64,000 nt of DNA. Origin: Bacteroidales bacterium. GTDB taxonomy: Bacteria > Bacteroidota > Bacteroidia > Bacteroidales > TTA-H9. The stretch spans positions 1 through 64,000 of the forward strand of contig JAQVCV010000009.1 of NCBI GenBank assembly GCA_028689615.1, given 5' to 3'. Positions 9,781-18,733 of the stretch are shown here, in pieces (position 1 is the first letter of the stretch; each line of letters starts with the position of its first letter). The position numbers and the translations under genes are program-made. Under the pieces are notes generated by a model, which was not told where the DNA came from, did not search any database, and saw only the letters and a list, made by a program, of their open reading frames with translations.

Positions 9781-10275
9781 TTAATTGATCTTGATCTCAC
9801 CGATCAGCTTCTGAATCAAGCCGTCCTGTTTATCGGCTGCCGAAAGCTTTTCGCGCATCAGCCTCTCTGCAATATCAATACTCAGTGTGGCTATTTCGTT
9901 CTTTAACTCGGTGATGGCTGCCATCTTTTCATTCTTGATGGCCTCCTTCGCCGATTCCAGCATCCTGTTGTATTCGCGGGAAGCTTTTTCACGTGCTTCT
10001 TCAATCAACTTTTCCCTGATCTGACGGGCATCTTTCAAGATGGCATCGCGCTCTTCTTTTGCCTGGTTAAGCAATTCCTCGTTGGTGGCTTTCAATTGCT
10101 TCATCTCTTCACGCGCTTTGTCGGCCTCGTGAAGCGCTTCTTCAATCGAGTTCTCCCGCTCCTTGAGCATCTGCATGATAGGTTTCCATGCAAATTTGGT
10201 CAATACGAAAAGCAGCAGACCAAATGACAAGGTCATCCAGAATATCAATCCAATTCCAGGGGTTACTAATTCCAT
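9781..10275 (-). CDS. atpF: F1Fo ATP synthase b subunit
   Basis: 164 residues. It has one N-terminal membrane helix (about residues 8-27, GLIFWMTLSFGLLLFVLTKF) followed by a long highly charged helix rich in Glu, Lys and Arg, the dimeric peripheral stalk. The start is 89 bp downstream of the atpE stop, and that gap carries a strong stem-loop. Only one b gene is present in the window, so a homodimer is expected. Confidence 0.96.
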   Translation of the reverse strand: MELVTPGIGLIFWMTLSFGLLLFVLTKFAWKPIMQMLKERENSIEEALHEADKAREEMKQLKATNEELLNQAKEERDAILKDARQIREKLIEEAREKASREYNRMLESAKEAIKNEKMAAITELKNEIATLSIDIAERLMREKLSAADKQDGLIQKLIGEIKIN

Positions 10276-10311
10276 ATCTTAATTTTTTGTAGTGATTCCA
10301 ACTGTTTTTTA

Positions 10312-10353
10312 AAGAATTCCTGCCGATAACCAACCGTTACCGGCAGGATTCTT
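10312..10353 (-). other. Strong stem-loop between atpE and atpF
   Basis: Inverted repeat AAGAAT-T-CCTGCCG / CGGCAGG-ATTCTT (13 pairs with one bulged base), whose loop contains a further TAAC/GTTA pairing. It lies in the 89-bp gap after atpE. No clean U-run follows on the minus strand, so it looks less like a terminator than a 3'-end protecting or processing structure, which would raise atpE product relative to the later genes. Confidence 0.7.
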
Positions 10354-10364
10354 CGTCGATTTGA

Positions 10365-10652
<288 letters not shown>

Positions 10653-11774
10653 TTAATGATGGTGCTCTTCGGTGGCCATTCCAAAATAAATAGCAGACAA
10701 TAACGTAAACACATAAGCCTGAATGAGCGCCACCAAACATTCTAGCAAACCCATGAATACAGCAAAAGCTACCGAAACTATCGAAACGCCATAGCCCATT
10801 GCAAAGTGCATATTGCCAAAAATGAAGATCAGGCTCATGAAACCCAATATGATAATGTGCCCTGCTGTTATGTTGGCAAACAAACGGACCATCAACACAA
10901 ATGGTTTGGTAAAAACACCCACCAGTTCAACTACGGGCATCAGTGGCACGGGTAGTTTTAACCACCATGGAACGCCTGGTGCATTGAAGATGTGAGTCCA
11001 ATAAGCTTTGTTCCCGACAAAAGTGGTTATCACAAAAGTGAACAGCGCCAGAACAGCGGTTACGCTGATGTTGCCGGTCACGTTGGCTCCACCAGGAAAG
11101 AAGGGAACCAATCCTAAAAGATTGTTAAGAAATATGAAGAAAAAGATGGTAAGCAAAAAAGGTGTAAATCGCTCATAATGATGCCCTATAGATGCTTTGG
11201 CAATGTCGTCGCGCACAAACAAAATTAAAGGTTCTAGTAACGATTGAATTCCTCGAGGTGCGTGTCCCCGGTTCTTTTTATACGAACGCGCGATGGAGAG
11301 GAACAGCAATGAGATCAGAATTGTGCTAAGCATCAACGAGAAAGCATTTTTGGTAATGCTAAGATCCAGAGGCAGGTCGTCCAGAATGGTTTCTGTACCG
11401 TCGGGGTTGGATTGAATGGCGACGATCTTTCCTTTGTAAACGCCTTCCGACATCAGTCGGAAACCTTCGTACGCATCGTGTCCGTGATGAAATTTTGCAC
11501 TGCTGAAAAGGTGCCACGCTCCCTGGTGGTACAAAATAACAGGCAACGGGATGGTGACGTGGGTGTGTCCCATGGTGGCAATGTGCCATTCATGTGCATC
11601 AATGACGTGTTCAACAATCATCCGGCCGGCGTTGAAGGGCTCTTCCACGACAACGGCATGGCTTTGTTTTTCAGTATTTTCTTCATGCGACTCGGCCAGC
11701 ACAGGGATTGCCGACAGCAGGCCAAGGCACACGAAAAGCAAACAGCTTATAACCTTTGGGGTGTATTTGTTCAT
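10653..11774 (-). CDS. atpB: F1Fo ATP synthase a subunit
   Basis: 373 residues, longer than the roughly 270 of E. coli because of an N-terminal signal-like segment (1-27, ending VLAES) and a periplasmic His-rich extension to about 150, a form common in Bacteroidota. The membrane part contains the half-channel helices with the conserved Arg in the MVRLFANITAGHIIILG segment and a final YVFTLLSAIYFG helix. It is the first gene of the cluster; no atpI precedes it. A possible promoter lies about 40-70 bp upstream. Confidence 0.96.
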   Translation of the reverse strand: MNKYTPKVISCLLFVCLGLLSAIPVLAESHEENTEKQSHAVVVEEPFNAGRMIVEHVIDAHEWHIATMGHTHVTIPLPVILYHQGAWHLFSSAKFHHGHDAYEGFRLMSEGVYKGKIVAIQSNPDGTETILDDLPLDLSITKNAFSLMLSTILISLLFLSIARSYKKNRGHAPRGIQSLLEPLILFVRDDIAKASIGHHYERFTPFLLTIFFFIFLNNLLGLVPFFPGGANVTGNISVTAVLALFTFVITTFVGNKAYWTHIFNAPGVPWWLKLPVPLMPVVELVGVFTKPFVLMVRLFANITAGHIIILGFMSLIFIFGNMHFAMGYGVSIVSVAFAVFMGLLECLVALIQAYVFTLLSAIYFGMATEEHHH

Positions 11775-11811
11775 GACTTTGAATCTCAGTTTTGGGGCTG
11801 ATAATCGTATG

Positions 11812-11844
11812 CAAGATTACTAATTTTTGCGCAATCCGTAAAAC
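11812..11844 (-). promoter_or_regulatory. Possible atp operon promoter
   Basis: On the minus strand, TAATCTTG at 11819-11812 differs by one base from the Bacteroidota -7 consensus TAnnTTTG, and a GTTTT box at 11844-11840 lies 20 bp upstream of it. The atpB start is 37 bp downstream. Consensus match only. Confidence 0.35.
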
Positions 11845-11941
11845 GTGCTACCCCATTTTTTTTGAAGCATCCATTGCATTCGACTGCTCTTCCAACAAAA
11901 CAAGGTCGGGTTGGTTCACATCAAACGCCGTTAGCTGAAAG

Positions 11942-13363
11942 TTATATGGATGCAAGATGCAACATGTTTGTTTTTCCTTTAGCGCTTAAGGGAAAGCTTG
12001 CCAGATGGATGACCAGGTCGCCAGAATCCAACCAACGGTTTCGGGCCAAAGCCTGACGCATGAGCTCGGTATAATCAACAGTTTTCGACGGTTTAGGAAG
12101 AAAAAGGGCCTCAATTCCCCATACCAGTTTCAAACGAACCGGCAGCCAGGGGTTGTCGGTAAAGATAAATATCTTCGCGCGAGGTCGGTGGCCTGCCAGC
12201 TTAAAGGCTGTGTAACCTGTATTGGTATAGGCCGTTATAGCTTTCGCGCCGGTTTCATCGGCTAGTTGCGAAGCGTTGAGAATGAGTGTATCGGTAATGA
12301 ATCGTCCCGTGGTGCTTGGGGTTGGAACTGTTCCGCGGTTGTATATTTCGCCTTGCAGCTCGATGCGATCAATCACCCGTTGCATGGTTTTAACAGCTTC
12401 AACCGGATGTTGTCCTGCAGCAGTTTCGCCGCTAAGCATCAGCGCGTCGGCCCCGTCGAGTACCGAATTTGCGATGTCGTTGATTTCGGCTCTGGTTGGT
12501 TGAAGATTCGTCATCATGGCTTCGAGCATCTGGGTTGCCACAATAACTGGCTTGGCCGAGGCGATACATTTTTTAATGATCTCTTTTTGAATGATGGGGA
12601 GCCTTTCAAACGGAACTTCCACGCCAAGGTCGCCGCGCGCAATCATCACAGCATCTGTTACATCGAGTATCGCGCTGAAGTTTTCAACGGCTTCCGGTTT
12701 TTCAATTTTGGCGATAACAGCAGGTTGGTGTATGGCTCCGGTTTCTGCCAGCAACTTCCTTAACTCAACAATATCAGCAGGCTGCCTTACAAACGACAGG
12801 GCAAGCCAATCAGCTTCCATCTCTACAGCCAGTTTGATATTCTCCTTGTCGGCTTCGGTCAATGCTGGGACCTGGAGTCGGGTTTCAGGGAAGTTTACCC
12901 CTTTTCTTGAGGTCAGCAACCCGCCCGACTCTACTGTAGCGATGAGGCGATCAGCGGCATCTGCCTTTTTAACGATCAAAGAAATTTTGCCATCATCAAT
13001 CAGGATTTTTTCACCCACACGGGTATCGGTAACAAGCCCCTCGAAATTGATGAATATCAACCCTTCTGCACATTGACTGAAGCTATTCGTCAGCACAATT
13101 TCTTCACCTTTACGTAATTGTATGCCTTCGGGTGGCGTTTCTCCTGTTCTGATTTTAGGCCCTTGCAAATCGAAAAGCAAAGCCGGCATCCGGCCGGTTC
13201 TTCTTCCGGCAAGTCGCGCAGTGGCAACTCTTTGCCTCCATTCGGCTGGCCCTTGATGCGACAGATTGATTCGGAACACGTCAACTCCGGCGTGCAGCAA
13301 TTCAATCATCACTTCCAGGGTATCGCTGGCCGGGCCAAGAGTGGCAATAATTTTAGTTTTCAT
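11942..13363 (-). CDS. pyk: Pyruvate kinase
   Basis: 473 residues. It converts phosphoenolpyruvate and ADP to pyruvate and ATP in the last step of glycolysis. The N-terminus has the TLGPASDT and FRINLSH segments, the core carries LFDLQGPKIRTG, the active-site lysine region VIAKIEKPEAVEN, the metal-binding IARGDLGVEV and the MLSGETAAGQHPVEAV loop, and the C-terminal allosteric domain is present. The start ATG overlaps the stop of the preceding gene by 4 bp. The arrangement behind rnc and the IPExxxVDY-type gene is standard for this phylum. Confidence 0.97.
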   Translation of the reverse strand: MKTKIIATLGPASDTLEVMIELLHAGVDVFRINLSHQGPAEWRQRVATARLAGRRTGRMPALLFDLQGPKIRTGETPPEGIQLRKGEEIVLTNSFSQCAEGLIFINFEGLVTDTRVGEKILIDDGKISLIVKKADAADRLIATVESGGLLTSRKGVNFPETRLQVPALTEADKENIKLAVEMEADWLALSFVRQPADIVELRKLLAETGAIHQPAVIAKIEKPEAVENFSAILDVTDAVMIARGDLGVEVPFERLPIIQKEIIKKCIASAKPVIVATQMLEAMMTNLQPTRAEINDIANSVLDGADALMLSGETAAGQHPVEAVKTMQRVIDRIELQGEIYNRGTVPTPSTTGRFITDTLILNASQLADETGAKAITAYTNTGYTAFKLAGHRPRAKIFIFTDNPWLPVRLKLVWGIEALFLPKPSKTVDYTELMRQALARNRWLDSGDLVIHLASFPLSAKGKTNMLHLASI

Positions 13364-13911
13364 AATGTGTACATTTTTTTGGGTTCAACCGTATGGTAAC
13401 GTGTTGGCGTTTGCAAAGCCTGGTTCATTTTTTTCTTTTTGAAGTGTTCCATCAAAAATATTTCGAGGTCGTAAATGATTCCTGTAATCCTGGCTGAAGC
13501 CTTCTTCTGCCTCGACGATAGTTTTTCCGAATCGGAGTTGAGCAAGAGCGAAATGTCGTCGGTGTGAAGCACTTGTGGCAAAGCAGAACAGGCTTCTGTT
13601 ATTTGCTGATAGATTTCTGGTCGTATTCCCCCCTTGGCTAAAAGAAATTGAGGTTCCGACATTTTCTGCAGCGGGCGCGCGTTGCCGATCAAAAAAAAGT
13701 CGCTAAAATCATCGTGTTGGTAGTGATAAACATAGAACCAGGTTGGCGGGGTTGTGTGTTGAACAGTAAAGGTTCCCAATCGGCAAAGATCCCAGGCGAG
13801 GGCTTTGTTGAGTTGAAAGGCAAGTTGATAATCGGCCATAGCTGTGGTAATTCCGGTCAGACGGTAGTCGTCTGACGGATCAAAGCTTAGCCGTATCTTT
13901 TTTTGTATCAA
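13360..13911 (-). CDS. IPExxxVDY-family-type protein of unknown function
   Basis: 183 residues. I recognise it chiefly by position: between rnc and pyk in Bacteroidota there is a conserved gene of this size (IPExxxVDY family), translationally coupled to pyk. The sequence has an N-terminal LAFQLNKALAWDLCR helix, a central beta-rich section with FSDFFLIGN, and a basic C-terminal stretch. The family-naming motif itself is not obvious in this copy. No enzymatic motif, signal peptide or membrane segment is visible. Function unknown. Confidence 0.7.
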   Translation of the reverse strand: MIQKKIRLSFDPSDDYRLTGITTAMADYQLAFQLNKALAWDLCRLGTFTVQHTTPPTWFYVYHYQHDDFSDFFLIGNARPLQKMSEPQFLLAKGGIRPEIYQQITEACSALPQVLHTDDISLLLNSDSEKLSSRQKKASARITGIIYDLEIFLMEHFKKKKMNQALQTPTRYHTVEPKKMYTL

Positions 13912-14072
13912 CGTGCGAAGATGTTAAATATCAATGGCCTATTTTCGATTTCCGACACTAAAACGAATGGTCAAAGATAGCAATACCTTTCACGCTCTGC
14001 AAAGATGTTCAAAAAGTAACATGAACAATCCTTTCTGATTCAATAGATTCTAATGGAAACAACTCCGGGTGG

Positions 14073-14819
14073 TTACTCGGAGGTGGGTAGGAGGTTTTCC
14101 TCTTTCAACCGGTTGATTGCCTTTTCGGCTGCTTGTTGTTCGGCACCTTTGATTGAAAAATCCTGACCCTTGCCAAAAACATCGCCATCAATCAGGGCTT
14201 CAACATGGTAAAGCTTGTTGTGGTTGGTTCCCGATTCACCTGCAAGATGAAACACCACGGTTTTTTTCTCTTTCTGGCTCCACTCTATGAGCCGACTTTT
14301 AAAGTTAAAATCGGTGTGAGCCAGCTCGTCCATATCAAAGTAAACCTGGATGATCCGGTTGATAATCAATTTTCGGGTAAAGCTATAGCCTTTATCAAGA
14401 TACAGAGCCCCTATAAAAGCTTCAAAAGCGTCGCCATTGATGGAGCGCCAGTTAGAATGTTGGTCAGAACCGGCAGTGATAAAACTGTTGAGGCCCAGTT
14501 TAAGGCACAACTTATTGAGTTGATTGCGACTGACTACTTTTGATCTCATTTCGGTCAGAAAACCTTCATCACGCAGGGGAAATTTCTTGAACATGTAATC
14601 TGCCACTACGGCATCAAGAATGGCATCGCCCAGAAACTCAAGTCTCTCGTTGTTGATGCGATTCCCACCAATCATTTCAGTTGCAGCCGAACGGTGACGA
14701 AATGCCAGTTTGTACAAAAAAATATTTTCGGGATAGAACCCGAAAATATTTTTTAGTGTCCTATACATTTGCCTGTCCGACGAAAAACGTATTCGTATTT
14801 CTTTCAGCAGGTTGTACAT
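14073..14819 (-). CDS. rnc: Ribonuclease III
   Basis: 248 residues. It cleaves double-stranded RNA in rRNA and mRNA maturation. The nuclease signature NERLEFLGDAILDAVVADYM is intact near residues 57-76, with the second acidic pair in the GDAFEAFIGALYLDKG segment. A double-stranded RNA-binding domain occupies about 160-240, ending with the AAEKAINRL helix. It starts 9 bp after fabF, so the genes are probably co-transcribed. A 161-bp gap separates it from the next gene. Confidence 0.96.
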   Translation of the reverse strand: MYNLLKEIRIRFSSDRQMYRTLKNIFGFYPENIFLYKLAFRHRSAATEMIGGNRINNERLEFLGDAILDAVVADYMFKKFPLRDEGFLTEMRSKVVSRNQLNKLCLKLGLNSFITAGSDQHSNWRSINGDAFEAFIGALYLDKGYSFTRKLIINRIIQVYFDMDELAHTDFNFKSRLIEWSQKEKKTVVFHLAGESGTNHNKLYHVEALIDGDVFGKGQDFSIKGAEQQAAEKAINRLKEENLLPTSE

Positions 14820-14828
14820 TTCAAATGG

Positions 14829-16082
14829 TCAGTCCTTAAACTTTTTAAAAGCCAATGACGTGTTATGTCCACCAAATCCAAAGGTGTTGCTGATCGCAAA
14901 ATTCACCACCCTTTTTTGAGCTTTGTCAAAAGTGAAATTTAGTCTGGTATCAATTTCCGGATCGAGATTGAACTGGTTGATGGTTGGAGGTACGATATCG
15001 TTTTTGATAGCCAACACAGTAGCAATGGCCTCGATGGCACCGGCAGCACCCAGCAGGTGACCCGTCATCGATTTGGTTGCATTGATGTTGATGTTAAAAG
15101 CGTGATCTCCAAACAGACTAAGGATAGCTTTTACTTCGGCTGTATCGCCAAGGGGTGTTGAGGTGCCGTGGGTGTTGATGTGATCAACCTCCGAGAAATC
15201 AGCTCCTGCATCTTCCAATGCAAGTCTCATTGCTGAGGCAGCACCTATTCCTTCGGGATGCGGCGAGGTCATGTGGTAGGCATCAGCCGAAAGGCCTGCG
15301 CCCACAACTTCACAATATATTTTGGCACCACGTGCCAAAGCATGTTCCAATTCTTCGAAAACCAAAGCACTTCCACCTTCGCCCAACACGAAACCGTCGC
15401 GGTCTTTGTCAAATGGACGTGAAGCGGTGGCCGGGTCATCATTGCGGGTAGAAATAGCGTGCAGGGCATTAAAACCACCCACGCCAGCTTCATTAACAGC
15501 AGCTTCCGAACCTCCTGAAATGAAGACATCTGCCTTGCCCAGTCTGATGTAGTTAAACGCATCAGCCAATGCATTGGCTGATGATGCACATGCAGATACC
15601 GTGGCAAAGTTGGGGCCTCTGAATCCATATTTAATGGAGATATGCCCGGCGGTAATGTCGGCAATCATTTTTGGAATAAAGAAAGGGCTAAACCTTGGCG
15701 TGCCGTCTCCTTTTGCATAACTGCTTACCTCATCGATAAAAGTTACCAGACCGCCAATTCCGGAAGCCCAAATAACTCCGGCTCTGTCAAGGTTTATCTT
15801 CTCCAAATCAAGACCACTGTCTTTTACTGCCTCTTCAGCTGAAGCCAGTCCAAACTGGGCAAACAAATCGTATTTGCGTGCCTCCTTGCGATCGAAGTAT
15901 TTCAAAGGATCAAAGCCTTTTACTTCGCAAGCAAACTGTGTTTTGAACTTGCTGCTGTCAAAACGGGTAATGGCTCCTGCGCCACTCACTCCGTTGATCA
16001 TCGACTCCCACGTTGATGGTACATCAATGCCCAATGGAGTAAGTGCGCCTAAGCCGGTTACGACTACTCGTTTTAATTTCAT
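14829..16082 (-). CDS. fabF: Beta-ketoacyl-ACP synthase II
   Basis: 417 residues. It extends acyl-ACP with malonyl-ACP in fatty acid synthesis. The Cys-His-His triad is visible: the nucleophile in VSACASSANALADAF, one His in INTHGTSTPLGD, the other in SMTGHLLGAAGA. The N-terminus RRVVVTG-type start and the C-terminal SNTFGFGGHN segment are both complete. It lies 23 bp after acpP, so carrier and condensing enzyme are made together. Confidence 0.97.
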   Translation of the reverse strand: MKLKRVVVTGLGALTPLGIDVPSTWESMINGVSGAGAITRFDSSKFKTQFACEVKGFDPLKYFDRKEARKYDLFAQFGLASAEEAVKDSGLDLEKINLDRAGVIWASGIGGLVTFIDEVSSYAKGDGTPRFSPFFIPKMIADITAGHISIKYGFRGPNFATVSACASSANALADAFNYIRLGKADVFISGGSEAAVNEAGVGGFNALHAISTRNDDPATASRPFDKDRDGFVLGEGGSALVFEELEHALARGAKIYCEVVGAGLSADAYHMTSPHPEGIGAASAMRLALEDAGADFSEVDHINTHGTSTPLGDTAEVKAILSLFGDHAFNININATKSMTGHLLGAAGAIEAIATVLAIKNDIVPPTINQFNLDPEIDTRLNFTFDKAQKRVVNFAISNTFGFGGHNTSLAFKKFKD

Positions 16083-16105
16083 CGAAAATCTGACTGGTGA
16101 ATAAC

Positions 16106-16342
16106 TTATTTCGTATTGTTCTCGATATAAGCGATAGCATCACCAACGGTGCCGATCTTTTCAGCCTGATCATCAGGAATAGCAATGCCGAATTCTTTCT
16201 CGAATTCCATGATCAGCTCAACAGTGTCCAGTGAATCTGCACCAAGGTCGTTGGTGAAGCTGGCTTCTGCGGTCACTTCGTTTTCGTCCACTCCAAGCTT
16301 ATCAACTATGATAGCTTTAACACGTTTTGCAATGTCAGACAT
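16106..16342 (-). CDS. acpP: Acyl carrier protein
   Basis: 78 residues, very acidic. S37 in the [14 protein letters not shown] motif is the phosphopantetheine attachment site, so the protein carries growing acyl chains for FabF and other enzymes. The four-helix carrier fold is complete. It is the first gene of the acpP-fabF-rnc unit, with a plausible promoter just upstream. Confidence 0.98.
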   Translation of the reverse strand: MSDIAKRVKAIIVDKLGVDENEVTAEASFTNDLGADSLDTVELIMEFEKEFGIAIPDDQAEKIGTVGDAIAYIENNTK

Positions 16343-16370
16343 AGTTTTACATTTTTGGTTTAACAGGGTG

Positions 16371-16402
16371 CAAAGAAACAGACTTTAAAAAAAATATGCA
16401 AA
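16371..16402 (-). promoter_or_regulatory. Probable acpP promoter
   Basis: On the minus strand a TTTG at 16402-16399 is followed after 20 bp by TTTCTTTG at 16378-16371, one base off TAnnTTTG. The start codon is 28 bp further on. Spacing fits the Bacteroidota sigma-ABfr promoter. Confidence 0.5.
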
Positions 16403-16763
16403 ATTTTTCTGTTAAAAAAGCCTAAAAACAACCGTATAGCCGTTAATTTCAGCTAGTTATTGCACTTGACCAATTGGTTAACAGGCTTGTTTTCGCACTA
16501 ATTTGTACTCATTTTTTGACCAAATGGCTCGTCTTTGATTCATTTTCCGGAAAACCAACTGGCTTTTTGACTCTTTTTAAAGCCAAAAGCTAAGCGCCTG
16601 AAATACATAACCTCTAAATTCTCAGCGATGGGTCTGAGTCGAATTAATAATCGGTATATCAACTATTTATGATTGACAGAGGTTGTGTCTGAAGAGTTGC
16701 CTTTTTTTATGTACAACAACGGGGCGGAGAGCTGTGCGGGGGTGAAACCACTTTGCCAACACA

Positions 16764-16800
16764 AAAAGATGCCCTGCTGCAAAGCAACAGGGCATCTTTT
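16764..16800 (-). terminator. Intrinsic terminator of the DUF4252 unit
   Basis: Inverted repeat of AAAAGATGCCCTG and its complement with further C/TGC pairing around an AAA loop, followed on the minus strand by a run of U. It lies 29 bp beyond the DUF4252 stop. Confidence 0.88.
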
Positions 16801-16828
16801 AAAGTTTAAGGTGTTAAATCAGAAGTGC

Positions 16829-17389
16829 TTATTTCTTTTTCTCTGACTTTCCTTTTTTGATTTTTTCTGCTCCGTGGATGTTCATCTTACTGGTGAGCCT
16901 GCCAATTTGCTCCAGATCAACATCGCCGGTGATGCTCATAAAAACTGTTGAGTGTGTGTCCCTGACCAAAACAATCACCTCTGAAACAATTTTTCCACTC
17001 CTGCGGGTATAAACCAAAACCTTTTCCTTGTTGTCGTTTACCTCCATTAACATGGTGTAGGCGGTACCAATCATTGGTTTTACTTCGTTGAACAAATCGT
17101 TTGCACGTTTGTCGGAGGCTGCAGGGCTGGCCGAATCCCTGCTTACGGTTATCACTTTCAGGCCTGTAAGCTTAGAGGCAGCATTGATAAGCTCGGTGGC
17201 TTCGTTTTTCTTTTCGTCTTTAATCTCCATGTTTGCAAACATCTTGAACATTTCAGGCGAGATGTTCACGGTGGCGTAACCATCTTTCCCGTTGTATTTG
17301 TCGAATAGTTTGTCCATAATGTTTTGTGCATTCAGGGCAGAAACGGTAAGCAGTAGGGTGGCAATTATTGCCATTTTTAATTTATTCAT
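16829..17389 (-). CDS. DUF4252 secreted protein
   Basis: 186 residues. A signal peptide (1-21, cleaving after LNAQ) precedes a DUF4252-type domain: MDKLFDKYNGKDGYATVNIS, then MFKMFANM, then a central LKVITVSRDS strand and a VLVRDTHSTVFMSITGDVDL segment near the C-terminus. The tail is Lys-rich. DUF4252 proteins in this phylum commonly follow ECF sigma/anti-sigma pairs, as here (49 bp gap). The molecular role is not known; a periplasmic stress or sensing role is inference. Confidence 0.85.
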   Translation of the reverse strand: MNKLKMAIIATLLLTVSALNAQNIMDKLFDKYNGKDGYATVNISPEMFKMFANMEIKDEKKNEATELINAASKLTGLKVITVSRDSASPAASDKRANDLFNEVKPMIGTAYTMLMEVNDNKEKVLVYTRRSGKIVSEVIVLVRDTHSTVFMSITGDVDLEQIGRLTSKMNIHGAEKIKKGKSEKKK

Positions 17390-17438
17390 GGTAATGCGTT
17401 TTAAATGTAATGTTTAACTAATGAGTGAATTGATATAA

Positions 17439-18047
17439 CTAGATTCCGGAATTTTCTGATTGAGATTCTTCTTCCATTTCTGGATCAGAGGGTATAAGAA
17501 TGTTTGTCACTTTGTTGAGAGCCATAAGGGCTGAGCCCAGGGCACTCATGGCGTTATCGGATTGGGAAATCCCTGCTGCCTGAGCAGTTTCTTCAACAGG
17601 AGCCATCCCTTTGTTCAAGGTTTCTGAAACCAACATAAGAGCGCTGGCTATTTGCTCGAACGACTTGATATTAAGTTCGTTCTGTTGAGCCAGAAGGGCC
17701 TCCTTCTCGGCAGCTAATTGCTGTTGGTGCATGTAATTGAGTCCCAACGCCACCAAAACTGTGGCAGCAGCTACCGACGTCCAGAGGTAGATCCTGCGGC
17801 GTGGCCTTTCATTTTTATGTTGTGCCAGGTGTGCCTCCATTGTTGGTTTTTGCGATTGGTTCGGGTAGGTTATCGAATGTTCCTCTGACAGGAAGGAAAA
17901 AAGCGAATGATAAGGGGCCCAATGGGATGGAATCTCATTGGTTGAGAACCACAAGCGAAGTTGCTTCTCTTCTTCAAGGGTTGTCTCCGCTTCGAGATAA
18001 CGGTTGAGCAATTGTTCTACCTCGGCTGGATTAAGAAATGGTTTCAT
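17439..18047 (-). CDS. Anti-sigma-like membrane protein
   Basis: The start is either ATG 18047 (202 residues) or ATG 18065 (208); both overlap the sigma gene, implying coupled translation. The first 75 residues are soluble, with LNRYLEAETTLEEEKQLRLWF resembling the N-terminal cytoplasmic region of Bacteroidota anti-sigma factors. A single membrane helix lies near 90-110 (WTSVAAATVLVALGLNY). The periplasmic part is a helical Ala/Glu/Gln-rich segment with an acidic tail. Role inferred from position after an ECF sigma gene and from topology. Confidence 0.75.
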   Translation of the reverse strand: MKPFLNPAEVEQLLNRYLEAETTLEEEKQLRLWFSTNEIPSHWAPYHSLFSFLSEEHSITYPNQSQKPTMEAHLAQHKNERPRRRIYLWTSVAAATVLVALGLNYMHQQQLAAEKEALLAQQNELNIKSFEQIASALMLVSETLNKGMAPVEETAQAAGISQSDNAMSALGSALMALNKVTNILIPSDPEMEEESQSENSGI

Positions 18048-18546
18048 AGGAATAGATTTTTTCAAGTTCTTCTTTTACGCGTTTTCTGGCTCTCGACAGG
18101 TTTACTCTGGCAGCATTGGGGGTTTGTCCAGTAACCAAAGCAATTTGATCCATCTCCATTCCTTCAACATCGCGCAGGTGCATCACAGTACGTTGTTGTT
18201 CGGGAAGGGTAATTACCAGACGCTTAATCCATTGTTTTACCTCCTGATGCTCAAAGTGTCGATCGGGTGTTTGGTAATCAGGATTTTGATAATCGGCAGG
18301 AGCCTCTGAGCGGTATTTGCTGGCATGCGACTTCAGTTTGTCGAGACAAAGGTTTCGGGTAACAGCCATGGCCATGGCTTCCATATTCTTGACATCGTCG
18401 AGTTGTGTTTTCGATGTCCAAAGTTTTAAATAAGCATCCTGAACCATGTCGCGGGCATCGTCGGCGTCGGGCAAAAACCGACAGGCCAACCTGAAAAGTT
18501 TGTCGCGAATAGGGAGCAACCGGTGGGTATATTCTTCGATGGTCAT
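18031..18546 (-). CDS. ECF-family RNA polymerase sigma factor
   Basis: 171 residues. Region 2 is near residues 10-80 (DARDMVQDAYLKLWTSK, then MAMAVTRNLCLDKLKS) and region 4 near 105-165 (LPEQQRTVMHLRDVEGMEMDQIA followed by TPNAARVNLSRARKRVKEEL, the recognition helix). It is first in the sigma, anti-sigma, DUF4252 unit. About 190 bp separate it from the divergent peptide transporter. Confidence 0.94.
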   Translation of the reverse strand: MTIEEYTHRLLPIRDKLFRLACRFLPDADDARDMVQDAYLKLWTSKTQLDDVKNMEAMAMAVTRNLCLDKLKSHASKYRSEAPADYQNPDYQTPDRHFEHQEVKQWIKRLVITLPEQQRTVMHLRDVEGMEMDQIALVTGQTPNAARVNLSRARKRVKEELEKIYSYETIS

Positions 18547-18666
18547 AAGGCTTGTTATTGAAACATTGACGAATTAACATTTGACATATTACAACACACG
18601 CTTACCGGGTTTGTCGGTTTTAGCATTTAAAGTGGCGATAAAACATCAAAATCCTGTAAATTTTCA

Positions 18667-18674
18667 TATTTTTG
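18667..18674 (+). promoter_or_regulatory. -7 box of the POT transporter
   Basis: TATTTTTG matches TAnnTTTG exactly, 59 bp before the ATG at 18734. No clear -33 TTTG is seen at the expected distance. Confidence 0.45.
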
Positions 18675-18733
18675 CCATTCACACAAAATGATCGCAAATT
18701 TTTCAGTCAATTCATTAACGTAAAACCTTGATT

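Larger units (their letters stand above)
16343..16828. other. Gene-free region upstream of acpP
   Basis: 486 bp between acpP and the DUF4252 gene. It contains the acpP promoter candidate, three copies of ACCAANTGG (at 16469-16477, 16519-16527 and 16554-16562) and the DUF4252 terminator (16764-16800). I see no open frame with coding character, and no tRNA-like fold. Confidence 0.7.
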
